Positions 42,413 to 51,026 of a stretch of 51,737 nucleotides of DNA are shown here, in pieces; position 1 is the first letter of the stretch; every line of letters starts with the position of its first letter. Under the pieces are notes generated by a model, which ran no database searches, was not told the origin of the DNA, and saw nothing but the letters and a program-made list of their open reading frames with translations. The position numbers and the translations under genes were made by a program. Source of the stretch: Actinomycetes bacterium (GTDB lineage Bacteria; Actinomycetota; Actinomycetes; Actinomycetales; Dermatophilaceae); the NCBI GenBank assembly GCA_029552065.1, contig JAKPEG010000231.1, forward strand, positions 1 to 51,737, in the 5' to 3' direction.

Positions 42413-42658
42413 TCAGCCCGCCCGGCGAGCGTCGCCCCGACGACCGGTCCGCACCCACCGGGCCGGGTCTTCGTCCCAGTCATGCGAGTCCTCGCCGTCC
42501 TTCAGGGCTCCGGCAGCGCCCAGAAGCGATTCGGCGCGTCGGGCGTCCTCGACGGCCTGCGCGACGGCACGGCGGACGAAGCCACTGCGTTCGCGCGGGC
42601 CGGCGAGCCGGTCCACCTCACGAACCAGTTCGTCGTCCAACTCTATGTGCATTCGCAT
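42413..42658 (-). CDS. vapB: VapB-type antitoxin
   Basis: An 81-residue ribbon-helix-helix DNA-binding protein. MRMHIELDDELVREVDRLAG is the DNA-binding strand-helix and SGFVRRAVAQAVEDARRAESLL the second helix. The acidic C-terminus (DGEDSHDWDEDPARWVRTGR) should wrap the VapC active site. It should repress its own operon, as is usual for the family. ATG at 42658; a second ATG at 42652 would shorten it by two residues. Confidence 0.88.
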   Translation of the reverse strand: MRMHIELDDELVREVDRLAGPRERSGFVRRAVAQAVEDARRAESLLGAAGALKDGEDSHDWDEDPARWVRTGRRGDARRAG

Positions 42659-42888
42659 GTGCAGAGCTTAGCACCAAGGATTGGGCCGATCTGGCACAGG
42701 AGGCGACGGGCGACGCGGCTGCGCTAGTCGCCGCGATTGTCGGTGGCACCGAGAGTGGTGAGGAGGGCGCGCTGAGCGTCCCGGGAGGCCGAGAACCTCT
42801 ACTACGCTCGAGGCCGAGCCCAGCAGAAGCTGGGGTCGTCAAACCAGTAAGTCTCCGGACATGCCGGGGCGACTCAGCCGACAAGCAC

Positions 42889-44172
42889 CTACTCGGGGTG
42901 GGCGCGCAGGTAGCGGCCGAAGTGGGGGACGGTGAAGGCGATCCGGCCCCGCTCGCTGGAATAGACCAACCCCTTCTTCATCAGCGAATCCCTTGCCGGA
43001 GAAAGTGATTGGGGTCGCTTGCCGAGAACCGTCGCGACGTCGGCGGTGGCCACGGAGTCCAGCTCGACCGCGAGCGCGGAGGGGTATGCCGTGCTCCCGC
43101 CATCCCCCGGCACCTCGCTGTATGCCGCCTCGGCCATCGCCCGCAGGTACTCCCGCTCGGCGGGTGTCGCTCTCTCGTAGCGGGATCCAAAGAAGCCGAC
43201 CGCCAGCTCGGCCTCGGCCTCCGGCGCAGCGACCGCGACGTCGGCCGAACCGATGTCTGGACCCACCGCCACGTCCCAGACGGCCTTGCCGTAGGCCTGG
43301 ACGAAGTAGGGGTAGCCGGCGGTCACGGCATACATCGCGTCGAGTGCCTCCGGCGACCAGGAGGCGCCCTCGTCGCCCGCGGGCGACGCGAGCGCGACGT
43401 CGGCCGCCGCGCGCTCGAGCCGGTCGATCCGCGAATAGCGAAACAGCCTCTCCGAGTAAGACTTCGACGCAGACAGCACCGCCGGCAGGTGCGGCAGGCC
43501 AGCCCCGACGAGGACCACGGGCAGGCCGGTCTGCGAGATCTCGTGGGCGGCGGCGCACAGAGCCGACACGTCGGCCGGCCCGAGGTCCTGCATCTCGTCG
43601 ATGAAGATCGCCACCCCGACACCCCGGTCGGCGGCCAGTCCGCCTACGTCGGTGAGCAGTTCGACGAGGTCGATCTCGATGTCGCCCGAGTCGGCCCGGC
43701 CGGTCACCGCTGGCGCGTCGATCCCGACACTCCATCGGTCGCGCAACCGAGCGGCGCCCGACAAGGCCCGCCCGCCGATCCCCCGCGCCGGCCCCGTCTG
43801 CGACCCGGAGTCGCGCTGGGCAAACGCCTTGACCACCCCGAGCACGTGGGCAACCTCGTCCGGCTGCGGGTGCCCGAGCTCCCTCACCGCCATGTGCAGC
43901 GCCGCCGACAGCGGCCGACGCAGCGCCTGATCCGGACGCGCCTCCAACTTCCCTGTGCCCCAATGGGATCTGACCGCCGACGAGCGCAGCGCGTTGAGCA
44001 GCACGGTCTTGCCGACTCCGCGCAGTCCGGTGAGCACCACCGACCGCTCGGGGCGGCCCCGCGCCACCCGCTCGAGGGTCACGTCGAAGGCCCGCAGCTG
44101 CTCGTCGCGGCCGGCCAGCTCAGGCGGCCGCTGCCCCGCCCCGGGCGCGTAGGGGTTGCGGATCGGGTCCAT
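42889..44172 (-). CDS. AAA ATPase with C-terminal winged helix
   Basis: A 427-residue STAND/AAA-type ATPase. Walker A is VLTGLRGVGKTVLL near 46-59, Walker B is VAIFIDEMQDLGP, and the sensor region is VVLVGAGLPHLPAVLSASKSYSERLFRY. The last ~90 residues (REYLRAMAEAAYSEVPGDGG, VATVLGKRPQSLSPARDSLMKKGLVYSSERGRIAFTVPHFGRYLRA) form a winged helix, as in Cdc6/Orc-like and MalT-type regulators. ATG at 44172. A nested palindrome lies 22 bases upstream. Transcriptional or defence-related switch functions are possible; the role is unknown. Confidence 0.85.
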   Translation of the reverse strand: MDPIRNPYAPGAGQRPPELAGRDEQLRAFDVTLERVARGRPERSVVLTGLRGVGKTVLLNALRSSAVRSHWGTGKLEARPDQALRRPLSAALHMAVRELGHPQPDEVAHVLGVVKAFAQRDSGSQTGPARGIGGRALSGAARLRDRWSVGIDAPAVTGRADSGDIEIDLVELLTDVGGLAADRGVGVAIFIDEMQDLGPADVSALCAAAHEISQTGLPVVLVGAGLPHLPAVLSASKSYSERLFRYSRIDRLERAAADVALASPAGDEGASWSPEALDAMYAVTAGYPYFVQAYGKAVWDVAVGPDIGSADVAVAAPEAEAELAVGFFGSRYERATPAEREYLRAMAEAAYSEVPGDGGSTAYPSALAVELDSVATADVATVLGKRPQSLSPARDSLMKKGLVYSSERGRIAFTVPHFGRYLRAHPE

Positions 44173-44193
44173 GATCGGACTGTATGCCGCTAT

Positions 44194-44229
44194 CTAGCGT
44201 TCACCCGATATTTCGGGATACACCGCTAG
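44194..44229. promoter_or_regulatory. Nested inverted repeat upstream of the AAA ATPase
   Basis: An inner perfect repeat CCCGA-TATT-TCGGG (44204-44217) is framed by an outer repeat CTAGCG (44194-44199) and CGCTAG (44224-44229), off-centre by one base. It lies just upstream of the ATPase ATG at 44172. A binding site for the ATPase winged helix or a cruciform-type element would fit. Confidence 0.45.
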
Positions 44230-44293
44230 GCCGTGTCGCGGGCCCGCTGCTCCGCTCCGCTTGCGGGCCTCCGCCCCAACCACTGCGCCACCA

Positions 44294-44947
44294 CTACCCC
44301 GCCGCTACGTCCACCGCGACCTCGCTGCCCAACGCCCAGCCCGGGCGCAGCGGCAACGTGTCACCGCTCCAGAACGCCCCCGGGTCGTACCAGTTCACCG
44401 GGAATGCCGGGTCGAGCAGCCCCATGTCGGCATAGGTCGCGGCGACGACCTCCGCGCAGTAGGCGACCTCGGGGCGCACCCCCCGCCGCAACCGCTCGCG
44501 ACGGGAGACATGCGCGTCCCGTCCGGAGAGCCACCGCCAGGTCAACCTTGCGGTGCTCGGGAAGGACACCCCGTCGAGCCGGGCGATCGTGCGCAGCAGG
44601 GCATCCTCGTGCGACCGGCCCACCTCGGGTGAGAGTTGGCGCAGCCAGGCGCGCTGCCCGTGGGTGTCCTGCCAGCGCACCACGGCCTCGCGCAGATCGT
44701 GCAGCTGCACGCCTCGGTGGTGGGTGCCGGTCCACACGTCGACCAGGTGCTGGCCAGCCTCGGCGTGCCACATGAGCGGCGGGAGGTCGTCGAGGACGAC
44801 CGCCATGCCCACGTGATTGACCGGCGCATTCGTGAGTGTCTGGATGGCCCGGTCCGCGACCGTGTCGCCGCGGAAGATCCAGATGTCCCCCGTGCGGGTC
44901 AGCTCGACCGCGGTGTCGAGGGGGATCCGGTGCGGCGAGGCGGTCAT
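44294..44947 (-). CDS. Permuted papain-like hydrolase (YiiX/NlpC-P60 type)
   Basis: A 217-residue protein with the circularly permuted papain fold. TRTGDIWIFRGDTVADRAIQ opens the domain, the catalytic His is in APVNHVGMAVVLDDL, and the Cys is near the C-terminus in EVAYCAEVVAATYADMG, the order seen in YiiX/YaeF-like hydrolases. No signal peptide is visible. Members cleave amide or ester bonds in peptides or lipids. ATG at 44947, divergent from the small membrane protein. Confidence 0.82.
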   Translation of the reverse strand: MTASPHRIPLDTAVELTRTGDIWIFRGDTVADRAIQTLTNAPVNHVGMAVVLDDLPPLMWHAEAGQHLVDVWTGTHHRGVQLHDLREAVVRWQDTHGQRAWLRQLSPEVGRSHEDALLRTIARLDGVSFPSTARLTWRWLSGRDAHVSRRERLRRGVRPEVAYCAEVVAATYADMGLLDPAFPVNWYDPGAFWSGDTLPLRPGWALGSEVAVDVAAG

Positions 44948-44981
44948 GCGCCCCAGTCTGCCTGCACGGCATACTCAACTC

Positions 44982-45158
44982 ATGGCTCGCTCGTGGTGGA
45001 AATGGGTCGGGCTGGCCGGCGCCGCGGGCGTGCTCGCCACCGGGGTCGTCGTCGCGCGCAACGAGCGGGCCCGGCGCAGCTACACCCCCGAGCAGGTCCG
45101 CGAGCGGCTGCGCCAGCGGCTGGCGGAGGCGACGCCGGACGGCGAACGCACCTCCTGA
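44982..45158 (+). CDS. Small single-pass membrane protein
   Basis: A 58-residue protein. WWKWVGLAGAAGVLATGVVVA is one membrane helix; the rest (RNERARRSYTPEQVRERLRQRLAEA) is a basic amphipathic cytoplasmic tail. This layout is common in short actinobacterial proteins of unknown role. It is divergent from the papain-like gene with 34 bases between starts, and converges on the hydrolase gene. Coding status is supported by third-position GC and composition only. Confidence 0.7.
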   Translation: MARSWWKWVGLAGAAGVLATGVVVARNERARRSYTPEQVRERLRQRLAEATPDGERTS

Positions 45159-45179
45159 CCCCGGCGTCCGCTGGCCGAT

Positions 45180-46340
45180 TCAGCGTCGGCGCGGCCGGCG
45201 ACAGTGCGCTTCGACCGTGGCCGCGAGCGTGCGGTAGAAGTCCGGCTCGCGCAGATAGGCCAGGTGGGTCGTCGCCGGGTTGCCGGGCCACGCGAAGTCG
45301 GCATCGTGGGCCCCGGCGACGCGCCCCTCGGCCGGGAAACTCAGCACGTCGGTCGAGCTCCACGCGTTCCACAGGTAGCCGAGCCGCTCCACGGGCACCG
45401 GCACTCGAGCGGGTGACTCGCGGCGCAGGAACATCCCCAACTCGGCGAAGAGTCCCAGCTGGCCCGCACTCGCGCACCAGAAGTCGACGCGAGGTATGCC
45501 GCCCTCCCGCCCTGTGGAGGCGGACCCATCGCCGCTGCGCCCGCTGGCCGCCTCACGCGCCCACGGCTCGAAACCGGTGAGCGCGTCGTAGACCAGCTGC
45601 CCGCCCATGCTGTGGCTGAGCACGACGAGCGGCTCACCGGGTGCTCGCTCGACGTCGGGCGACGCGGCCGCCTGGAGCGCGTCGATGACCCGCCGGGCGA
45701 TCGGACCGGGCTGCTGGCTGGTACCCCGCCCGTCGAGGTAGCTGAGCACGTCGCCGACGAAGGTCGGCAGCACCTCGTTGAACGGCCGGCGCACCTCGCC
45801 CATCGTCAACCGCACGGTATGCCGCCGACGCGCCGTCCAGTCGGCCACCAGCCCCGCCACGCGCTGCCCAAGCTCGGGCTCGTACTTGTGCATCCGCGTG
45901 CGGACCCGCTTCTCCAGCCAGGTCGTCTGACGGCGAGGCGTCCGCGCAGCCAGCTGAGCATGGGTTGCCGAATCCTGGACTACCTCCCACACCGCACGAA
46001 CCGCCGCCGGCCATGCCGAGGGCGGGAATTCATCGAAGAGCTTGCGCTGCAACGACTCTCCGAGCTGATCCACCGCGAGGCTCGCGGGAACGGCCGCCGG
46101 GGTGAACTCGGGCAGCCCGGTGTCGACGGGGTCCTCGTCTTGCGCGCCGAGGTCACCCCAATAGACGCGCAGCAACTCGACCCGCTCGGGCTTCTTCGGT
46201 CGCAGGGCAGGGGCCACGTGCTCGCGCAGCCCCGCCTCGACCTCCGCCCAATCGGCGCCCTGGGTCAGGCGTTGGGCGGCGGCATAGTCGGGATCGCCGG
46301 GGTCGCGGACCCCGACCCCGTGGACGTAGACGATGGGCAC
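45180..46340 (-). CDS. Alpha/beta hydrolase-fold serine hydrolase
   Basis: A 386-residue cytoplasmic hydrolase. IVYVHGVGVRDPGD supplies the oxyanion HG, and the nucleophile is the Ser in VVLSHSMGGQLVYDALTG. RVDFWCASAGQLGLFAELG follows as in PGAP1-like or lipase-like proteins of actinobacteria. A long helical insert (residues ~60-230) precedes the nucleophile. GTG at 46340, 13 bases after the PdxY stop, so the two are probably co-transcribed. Substrate unknown. Confidence 0.82.
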   Translation of the reverse strand: MPIVYVHGVGVRDPGDPDYAAAQRLTQGADWAEVEAGLREHVAPALRPKKPERVELLRVYWGDLGAQDEDPVDTGLPEFTPAAVPASLAVDQLGESLQRKLFDEFPPSAWPAAVRAVWEVVQDSATHAQLAARTPRRQTTWLEKRVRTRMHKYEPELGQRVAGLVADWTARRRHTVRLTMGEVRRPFNEVLPTFVGDVLSYLDGRGTSQQPGPIARRVIDALQAAASPDVERAPGEPLVVLSHSMGGQLVYDALTGFEPWAREAASGRSGDGSASTGREGGIPRVDFWCASAGQLGLFAELGMFLRRESPARVPVPVERLGYLWNAWSSTDVLSFPAEGRVAGAHDADFAWPGNPATTHLAYLREPDFYRTLAATVEAHCRRPRRR

Positions 46341-46353
46341 GGCGCCTCGCTCC

Positions 46354-47202
46354 TCAGCTCAGTTCGACCAACTCGAAGACCTCGTCGGGGTGCGCGATCG
46401 ACTCCTGCTCGGCGACCATACGCATCTCGGCCGCGCCGAGGCGATGGGTGGCCTCGAGCACGGCATACATGCTGGCGGCGGTGCGCGAGAGAGCGACCCG
46501 CGGGCCGTCGGTGAGGGTGTGCGCGAGGAAGATCGCGGTGGTCGCGTCGCCGCCGCCGCGCACGACCATGTCGAGCATCGGAGTGGTGACTATCCACGCT
46601 CCGGCATCGCTCACGCAGGCCATCTGGATCGAGCTGGCCGGGGTCTGGTCGGTGAGGACCGACGTGACGAGGACCGTGCTCGGCCCGGCGCGCCTGAGGT
46701 CGGCGATCGCGCCGAGCAACTGCGCTTGCGTCGTGATCTTTTGTCCCGCAAGGAATTCCAGCTCGAACTGGTTCGGGGTGAGGATGTCGGCGTGCGGGAC
46801 GACCTGGTCGCGCAGATAGTCGGGGATGCCCTCGCGGACGAAGAAGCCGCGCCCCGTGTCGCCCATCACCGGGTCGCAGCAGTAGACCGCGGCCGGGTTG
46901 GCGGCCTTGACCCGCGCGACCGCGTCGAGCACGACCGCGCCCATCGTCTCGGCCCCGAGATAGCCCGACAGCACGGCGTCGACCGCGGGGAATGCGCCGC
47001 GCTCCTGCACCCCGAGCAGCACCTCGGCGACATCGGCGGGCGCGACGAGCGGCCCCCGCGTGGCGCCGTAGCCGGTGTGGTTGGAGAAGGTCACCGTGAG
47101 CACGGGATGGACCTCGTGGCCGAGCCGCTGCAGCGGGAAGACCGCCGCCGAGTTGCCGGCATGGCCGTAGGCGACGTGCGACTGGATGGACAGGATCCTC
47201 AT
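46354..47202 (-). CDS. pdxY: Pyridoxal kinase
   Basis: A 282-residue ribokinase-fold kinase that phosphorylates pyridoxal in vitamin B6 salvage. RILSIQSHVAYGHAGNSAAVFPLQRLG is the PdxY/PdxK start, SNHTGYGATRG the substrate loop, YCCDPVMGDTGRGFFV the family motif, and DILTPNQFELEFLAG follows. The anion-hole region reads VVRGGGDATTAIFLAH, where Gly-Gly-Gly-Asp replaces the usual G-[ST]-G-D; the catalytic Asp is kept. ATG at 47202. Confidence 0.95.
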   Translation of the reverse strand: MRILSIQSHVAYGHAGNSAAVFPLQRLGHEVHPVLTVTFSNHTGYGATRGPLVAPADVAEVLLGVQERGAFPAVDAVLSGYLGAETMGAVVLDAVARVKAANPAAVYCCDPVMGDTGRGFFVREGIPDYLRDQVVPHADILTPNQFELEFLAGQKITTQAQLLGAIADLRRAGPSTVLVTSVLTDQTPASSIQMACVSDAGAWIVTTPMLDMVVRGGGDATTAIFLAHTLTDGPRVALSRTAASMYAVLEATHRLGAAEMRMVAEQESIAHPDEVFELVELS

Positions 47203-47320
47203 CAGGTATGCCGTTCTGCGAGTTGGTCTCTCATGTTTCCGCGTGTGGGTGACCGGGTCAGGTGGCCGGGTCGGGTGGCCGGCCCTGGACGGCCCGGGCG
47301 GGCCGGCATCGGCTGCCTGG

Positions 47321-47662
47321 TCAGTCCGTGGGGTCGGTGAGCGGCCGGCCGGCGGACCGCCAGCCGCGCATCCCTCCGCGCAGCACGACGGCGTCGACGC
47401 CCTGAGAGCGCAGGTAGGCGACGGCGCGGGTCTGCTTGCTCCCCCCGCCGCAGGACACCGGCAACGGAGTGCCGGCAGGTGGGGTCGGCAGCTCGGCGAG
47501 CCGGTCGACCAACTGGCTGAGCGGCAGGTTCACCGCGCCTGGCGCATGGCCGGCGGCGAAGTCGGCCGCGTCGCGCACGTCGAGGATGAGCGCGTCGTCG
47601 GGCAGGCTCGCAGGGTCCACGAGCGGCATACCCTCCTGGTGCCCGGCGGGGATGGAGTCCAT
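47321..47662 (-). CDS. Rhodanese-like sulfurtransferase domain protein
   Basis: A 113-residue single rhodanese domain. ALILDVRDAADFAAGHAPGAVNLPLSQL is the conserved core. The active Cys is in LPVSCGGGSKQTRAVAYLRSQG, and VVLRGGMRGWRSAGRPL is the standard end. The active loop lacks the usual Arg-Ser (CxxGxR), so sulfur-acceptor specificity may differ. The ATG at 47662 has GGGAGG nine bases upstream; an ATG at 47671 directly follows that site and is less likely. Confidence 0.88.
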   Translation of the reverse strand: MDSIPAGHQEGMPLVDPASLPDDALILDVRDAADFAAGHAPGAVNLPLSQLVDRLAELPTPPAGTPLPVSCGGGSKQTRAVAYLRSQGVDAVVLRGGMRGWRSAGRPLTDPTD

Positions 47663-47716
47663 GCCAGCCATCCTCCCACCGCGCGGCATGGTGATCCGGG
47701 CCTCGCGGGCGTCATT

Positions 47717-47755
47717 GTGTGAGCCCATGGCCCGCGACGGGCCATGGGCTCACAC
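47717..47755. repeat. Hairpin repeat, family A copy 1 (18-bp perfect arms)
   Basis: The arms 47717-47734 and 47738-47755 are perfectly complementary over 18 bases with a three-base loop, centred on GCCCATGGCCCG/CGGGCCATGGGC. It ends two bases before the stop codon of the AbiEi-like gene. A near-identical copy lies at 48902-48940 in the same orientation, including the flanks CATT and GATC. Confidence 0.8.
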
Positions 47756-47757
47756 GA

Positions 47758-48813
47758 TCAGCCCTGCCGTGGTGCCCCCGCCGACCCACCCACTGCGCAG
47801 TCGGCCCTGCGGCATCGCCTGAGCGAGCCTCGCCATCCTCGATTCGTCAGCAGGGTGGCCAGCTCGAGGGCGAACCGGCATGGCGTCCCCGCGACATCGG
47901 TCCAATAGCCCCGGGTCGTGAACCATCCGGCCCCGCCGGCCTGGCGATCCCGGCCAGAGTCGCGGCGGCGCCCCTGCCAGCCCGCGTGTCCGAGCCGCCC
48001 GTCCAGCTCGGCCAGCACACGCTCCGCCTCGAAGGCACGGTCGTGGATCCCGGCGACCGAGCCGAGCTGCCCCACACCCAGCGGCAATCCGTGCGCCCGC
48101 AACACATCCCGCACGAAGCGCACCTCCAGCACGCTCTCCGCGCCGTCACGCACCTCGGTGAGCACGTCCGTGAGATCCCCGCGCAACCGGTGACGACGGC
48201 GCGCGGCCAACGCCCGGGCGATCCCGGCCGGTGTGGTCGCCCGCTGGGCGCATGCCCGCGCCGCGAGCTCGATCGCCTCGTCCAAGACAGTCGAGGCCGC
48301 GTCGGCACAATCGAGGACCGTGTCCTCGACGGTGGTACGCCACGGCCAGGCAAGCTCGTCGATGCGCCGACCGAAGTCCCGGGTCCGGTGCAGGCGTACC
48401 CCCGGGAGCTGCGGTCGCCGTGACGTCGGGACGAGCAGGTCGACGTGGGCGGGCGGCATACGCCGCAGTCCGTGCAGGTATGCCGCGCTGTCATGCGAGA
48501 GGGCTACGGGGTCCCCGGCCCCCAACAGGGCAGCGGTCATCCCGACGATCGGCTCGGCCCGTCCCGGTCGGGTGAGGTAGACCTGCGGCTGCAGGGCGAC
48601 CCAGCGCCCGGTGGCGATGCGCCGGTGGATGACCTTCCAGCTCAGCCCGGCCGCGCGGCATTGGGCGTAGGTGAGCAGGTCGTGCTGCTGGGCGGCCAGC
48701 CTGTGGAGTTGGGCCAGGGTCAGCGGCTGGCCGAGGCGCCAGGCCGGACCGCCGATCGACCGGGTCGGGTCGACGGGCTCGGGGTCGGCCGCGTGCGGGG
48801 TCGCCGGGTGCAT
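47758..48813 (-). CDS. AbiEi/DUF559-type protein with Vsr-like C-terminal domain
   Basis: A 351-residue protein. The N-terminal part is a winged-helix AbiEi-type domain (LLTYAQCRAAGLSWKVIHRRIATGRWVALQPQVYL). The middle has VALSHDSAAYLHGLRRMPP and VRLHRTRDFGRRIDELAWPWRTTVEDTVLDCAD, and the C-terminus is a DUF559/Vsr-like nuclease core (VLAELDGRLGHAGWQGRRRDSGRDR). The catalytic Glu-Asp pair appears as ELDGRLGHAG. Members occur in defence islands and as stand-alone genes in actinobacteria. ATG at 48813. It is bracketed by two copies of a hairpin repeat. Confidence 0.78.
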   Translation of the reverse strand: MHPATPHAADPEPVDPTRSIGGPAWRLGQPLTLAQLHRLAAQQHDLLTYAQCRAAGLSWKVIHRRIATGRWVALQPQVYLTRPGRAEPIVGMTAALLGAGDPVALSHDSAAYLHGLRRMPPAHVDLLVPTSRRPQLPGVRLHRTRDFGRRIDELAWPWRTTVEDTVLDCADAASTVLDEAIELAARACAQRATTPAGIARALAARRRHRLRGDLTDVLTEVRDGAESVLEVRFVRDVLRAHGLPLGVGQLGSVAGIHDRAFEAERVLAELDGRLGHAGWQGRRRDSGRDRQAGGAGWFTTRGYWTDVAGTPCRFALELATLLTNRGWRGSLRRCRRADCAVGGSAGAPRQG

Positions 48814-48901
48814 GCCCCGAGGGTGCCGGACCAACCCGGCTTCCCTCGGAAGTTGTCCACAGGTCCCGCGCGACCACCCGACCCCTCGGCGGCCGGTCAT
48901 T

Positions 48902-48940
48902 GTGTATGCCCATGGCCCAGGACAGGCCATGGGCTTACAC
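48902..48940. repeat. Hairpin repeat, family A copy 2
   Basis: The arms 48902-48917 and 48925-48940 pair over 16 bases with one mismatch and a seven-base loop. It shares the core GCCCATGGCC and flanks CATT/GATC with copy 1. It lies between the AbiEi-like start and the downstream end of the glycosylase gene. Confidence 0.75.
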
Positions 48941-49019
48941 GATCGTGAGTGAGCGGGCCCGCCCGGGCCTGCCCGCGGGCGGCCGGGCTACGTGAGCGGG
49001 CCTGCCCGGGGCGGCCACG

Positions 49020-49880
49020 CTACTTGAGCAGGCGGGACATCCGACGGTCGGCGAGGGGTTTGCCGCCCGTTTGACAGGTCGCGCAGTACTGGAGGGAGGA
49101 GTCCGCGAAGGACACCTCGCGGACGACGTCGCCGCAGGTGGGGCACGGCATACCGGTGCGCCCGTGCACACGCATCCCGGCACGTTTGGCGTCCTTGAGC
49201 TCGGCCGCCGGCTTGCCCGACGCGGTGGCGACCGCCTCGGTGAGGGTCGAGTGCAGCGCGGCGTAGAGGCGCGAGACCACCTCGGGTGCCAGGGAGCCCG
49301 CGAGCGCGAAGGGCGACAGCTTGGCAACGTGGAGGACCTCGTCGGAGTAGGCATTGCCGACACCGGCGAGGAACTCCTGGTCGCGCAGCAGCCCCTTGAT
49401 CTGGGTCCGTCGGCCGGCCAGCAGCGCCGCGAACGCCTCCTCGGTGAAGTCGGCGGCGAGCGGGTCGGGTCCCAGCCGCGCGATCCCCGGCACCAGGGCG
49501 ACATCACGCACGAGGTATGCCGCGAGCGACTTCTTCGTGCCCGCCTCGGTGAGGTCGAAGCCCGAGCCGTCGGACAGCCGCACGCGAAGGGCGATCGGCG
49601 ACTTGCCCGGCCGGATCACCGTCGCCGGCAATGCATCCGACCAGCGCAGCCATCCGGCCCGGGCCAGGTGGAAGACCAGGTGGGTGCCGTCGACGTCGAG
49701 GTCGAGGAACTTGCCGTGCCGGGCGACCCCGTCGACCGGCGCACCGACGAGGGCGGACGGGGGCGGGTCGTAGGTCTTGAGCACCGAGATCGAGCCGAGT
49801 TCGACCCCGGTGACCGCGAGCCCGACGATCCGCGAGCCGAGGAAGTCGACGAGGGCCTGCACCTCGGGCAGCTCGGGCAT
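49020..49880 (-). CDS. Fpg/Nei-family DNA glycosylase/AP lyase
   Basis: A 286-residue base-excision repair enzyme. The protein begins PELPEVQ after the removed Met, with the catalytic Pro1 and Glu2 of the family. AGVGNAYSDEVLH is the helix-two-turn-helix, and a C-terminal zinc finger (CPTCGDVV and LQYCATCQTGGKPLADRRMSRLL) has four Cys. Fpg removes oxidised purines; Nei-like enzymes remove oxidised pyrimidines. The finger lacks the classic Fpg GRSTFYCPxCQ wording, so I do not choose between them. Confidence 0.93.
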   Translation of the reverse strand: MPELPEVQALVDFLGSRIVGLAVTGVELGSISVLKTYDPPPSALVGAPVDGVARHGKFLDLDVDGTHLVFHLARAGWLRWSDALPATVIRPGKSPIALRVRLSDGSGFDLTEAGTKKSLAAYLVRDVALVPGIARLGPDPLAADFTEEAFAALLAGRRTQIKGLLRDQEFLAGVGNAYSDEVLHVAKLSPFALAGSLAPEVVSRLYAALHSTLTEAVATASGKPAAELKDAKRAGMRVHGRTGMPCPTCGDVVREVSFADSSLQYCATCQTGGKPLADRRMSRLLK

Positions 49881-49927
49881 CGCGCGTCACTCCTCGGGTG
49901 CGACTGGGTGGTGGACGAAGGGGCTGG

Positions 49928-51001
49928 TCACCCGGTGGGGTCGAGGACCTGGGCCGAGCGGAGCAGCCGTTGGAGGGCGTAGCCGTCGGGGCCGTGGACG
50001 ACGAGGGTCTCCCCGGCGTCGCGGGCCGGCCGGCCGGTGAGTTCCTCGGTCGACATGGGCAGACCGTGGGAGAGGACCTGCTCGGCGGGGGTGAGCTCGC
50101 GGATGGCCACCGCCTCGACCCGATCCGGACGCGCCGCCGCGAAGTCCTGGTAGATCCGGGGGTCGTGCTGGCCGTCGTCGCCGACGAGCACCCAGCGCAC
50201 GTCCGGGAAGTCGCGGGCGAGCCGGTCGAGACACGCACGCTTGTGGTCCTGGCCGCTGCGGAACCAGCCGGTATTGGTCGGCCCCCAGTCGGTGAGCAAG
50301 AGCGGCCCCATCGGAAAGCCGTTGCGCTTGAGGAAGCGGGTGAGGGTCGGCGCGGTGTTCCAGGCGCCGGTGGACACGTAGACGACCGGCGCCCCCGGAT
50401 GCGCCTCGCAGAAGGTCCGGTAGAGCGGGGCCATCCCCGGCACCACCCGCCGGGCGCTCTCGTGCCGGAAGAAGGTGTTCCACGCGGCGATCATCGGCCG
50501 GGGCAGCGAGGTCGAGATCACGGTGTCGTCGATGTCGCTGATAAGGCCGGTCTGCGCGTCGGGCTCGACGATGACGACCGAGGCCTGGACCGGGTCGCCG
50601 CCCGGGGCGATCACCGTCACTTCGTGCCAGCCCGGCGGCAGGCCGTGGCCGCGGAAGGTGAGGTCGACGTGTCCGCTGCGGTCGCTGCGCCCGTGGGCGA
50701 TCACGTGCCCCACCCGCACCTCGACCGGGACGTTCATCGCCGGGGCGGTGACGAAGGCCCGCCAGCCCCGGCGCCGGTAGAAGGGCGAGCGAAGCCCACC
50801 ATAGGTCGCGTCCTGGCGGGGCTCGTCGTCGTCGCCGTGCGGCCGGCCGAGCAGCACCCGGGCGAAGACCCGCAGCCACTCGGTCGAGCCGTAGCCGGTG
50901 TGCGTGACGACCCGGCTGGCCCAGCCACGACGACGCAGCATGCGCTCGCGCTGGGAGTTCCACGCGTCCTCGACGACCGCCGAGACGTGAGGACGCGCCA
51001 T
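49928..51001 (-). CDS. DUF2183/App1-like phosphatidate phosphatase
   Basis: A 357-residue HAD-type phosphatase. The nucleophile motif DIDDT is in GLISDIDDTVISTSL, followed by FCEAHPGAPVVYVSTGAWN (motif II Ser/Thr) and WVLVGDDGQHDPRIY (motif III/IV acids), the pattern of the App1 C-terminal domain. The N-terminal ~130 residues are a beta-sandwich extension. ATG at 51001, 47 bases upstream of the glycosylase start. In the cell it probably dephosphorylates a lipid or polyphosphate. Confidence 0.85.
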   Translation of the reverse strand: MARPHVSAVVEDAWNSQRERMLRRRGWASRVVTHTGYGSTEWLRVFARVLLGRPHGDDDEPRQDATYGGLRSPFYRRRGWRAFVTAPAMNVPVEVRVGHVIAHGRSDRSGHVDLTFRGHGLPPGWHEVTVIAPGGDPVQASVVIVEPDAQTGLISDIDDTVISTSLPRPMIAAWNTFFRHESARRVVPGMAPLYRTFCEAHPGAPVVYVSTGAWNTAPTLTRFLKRNGFPMGPLLLTDWGPTNTGWFRSGQDHKRACLDRLARDFPDVRWVLVGDDGQHDPRIYQDFAAARPDRVEAVAIRELTPAEQVLSHGLPMSTEELTGRPARDAGETLVVHGPDGYALQRLLRSAQVLDPTG

Positions 51002-51026
51002 GGCAGGAAGGCTATGTCATCCCTTG

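Noticed and set aside
42659-42888. Possible small gene or RNA between VapB and the AAA ATPase
   Set aside because: No convincing start site, folded RNA or coding signal was seen.
47717-48940. Considered as a CRISPR array or insertion sequence ends
   Set aside because: Only two copies 1.2 kb apart, with no spacers and no transposase between them. Reported as a repeat instead.
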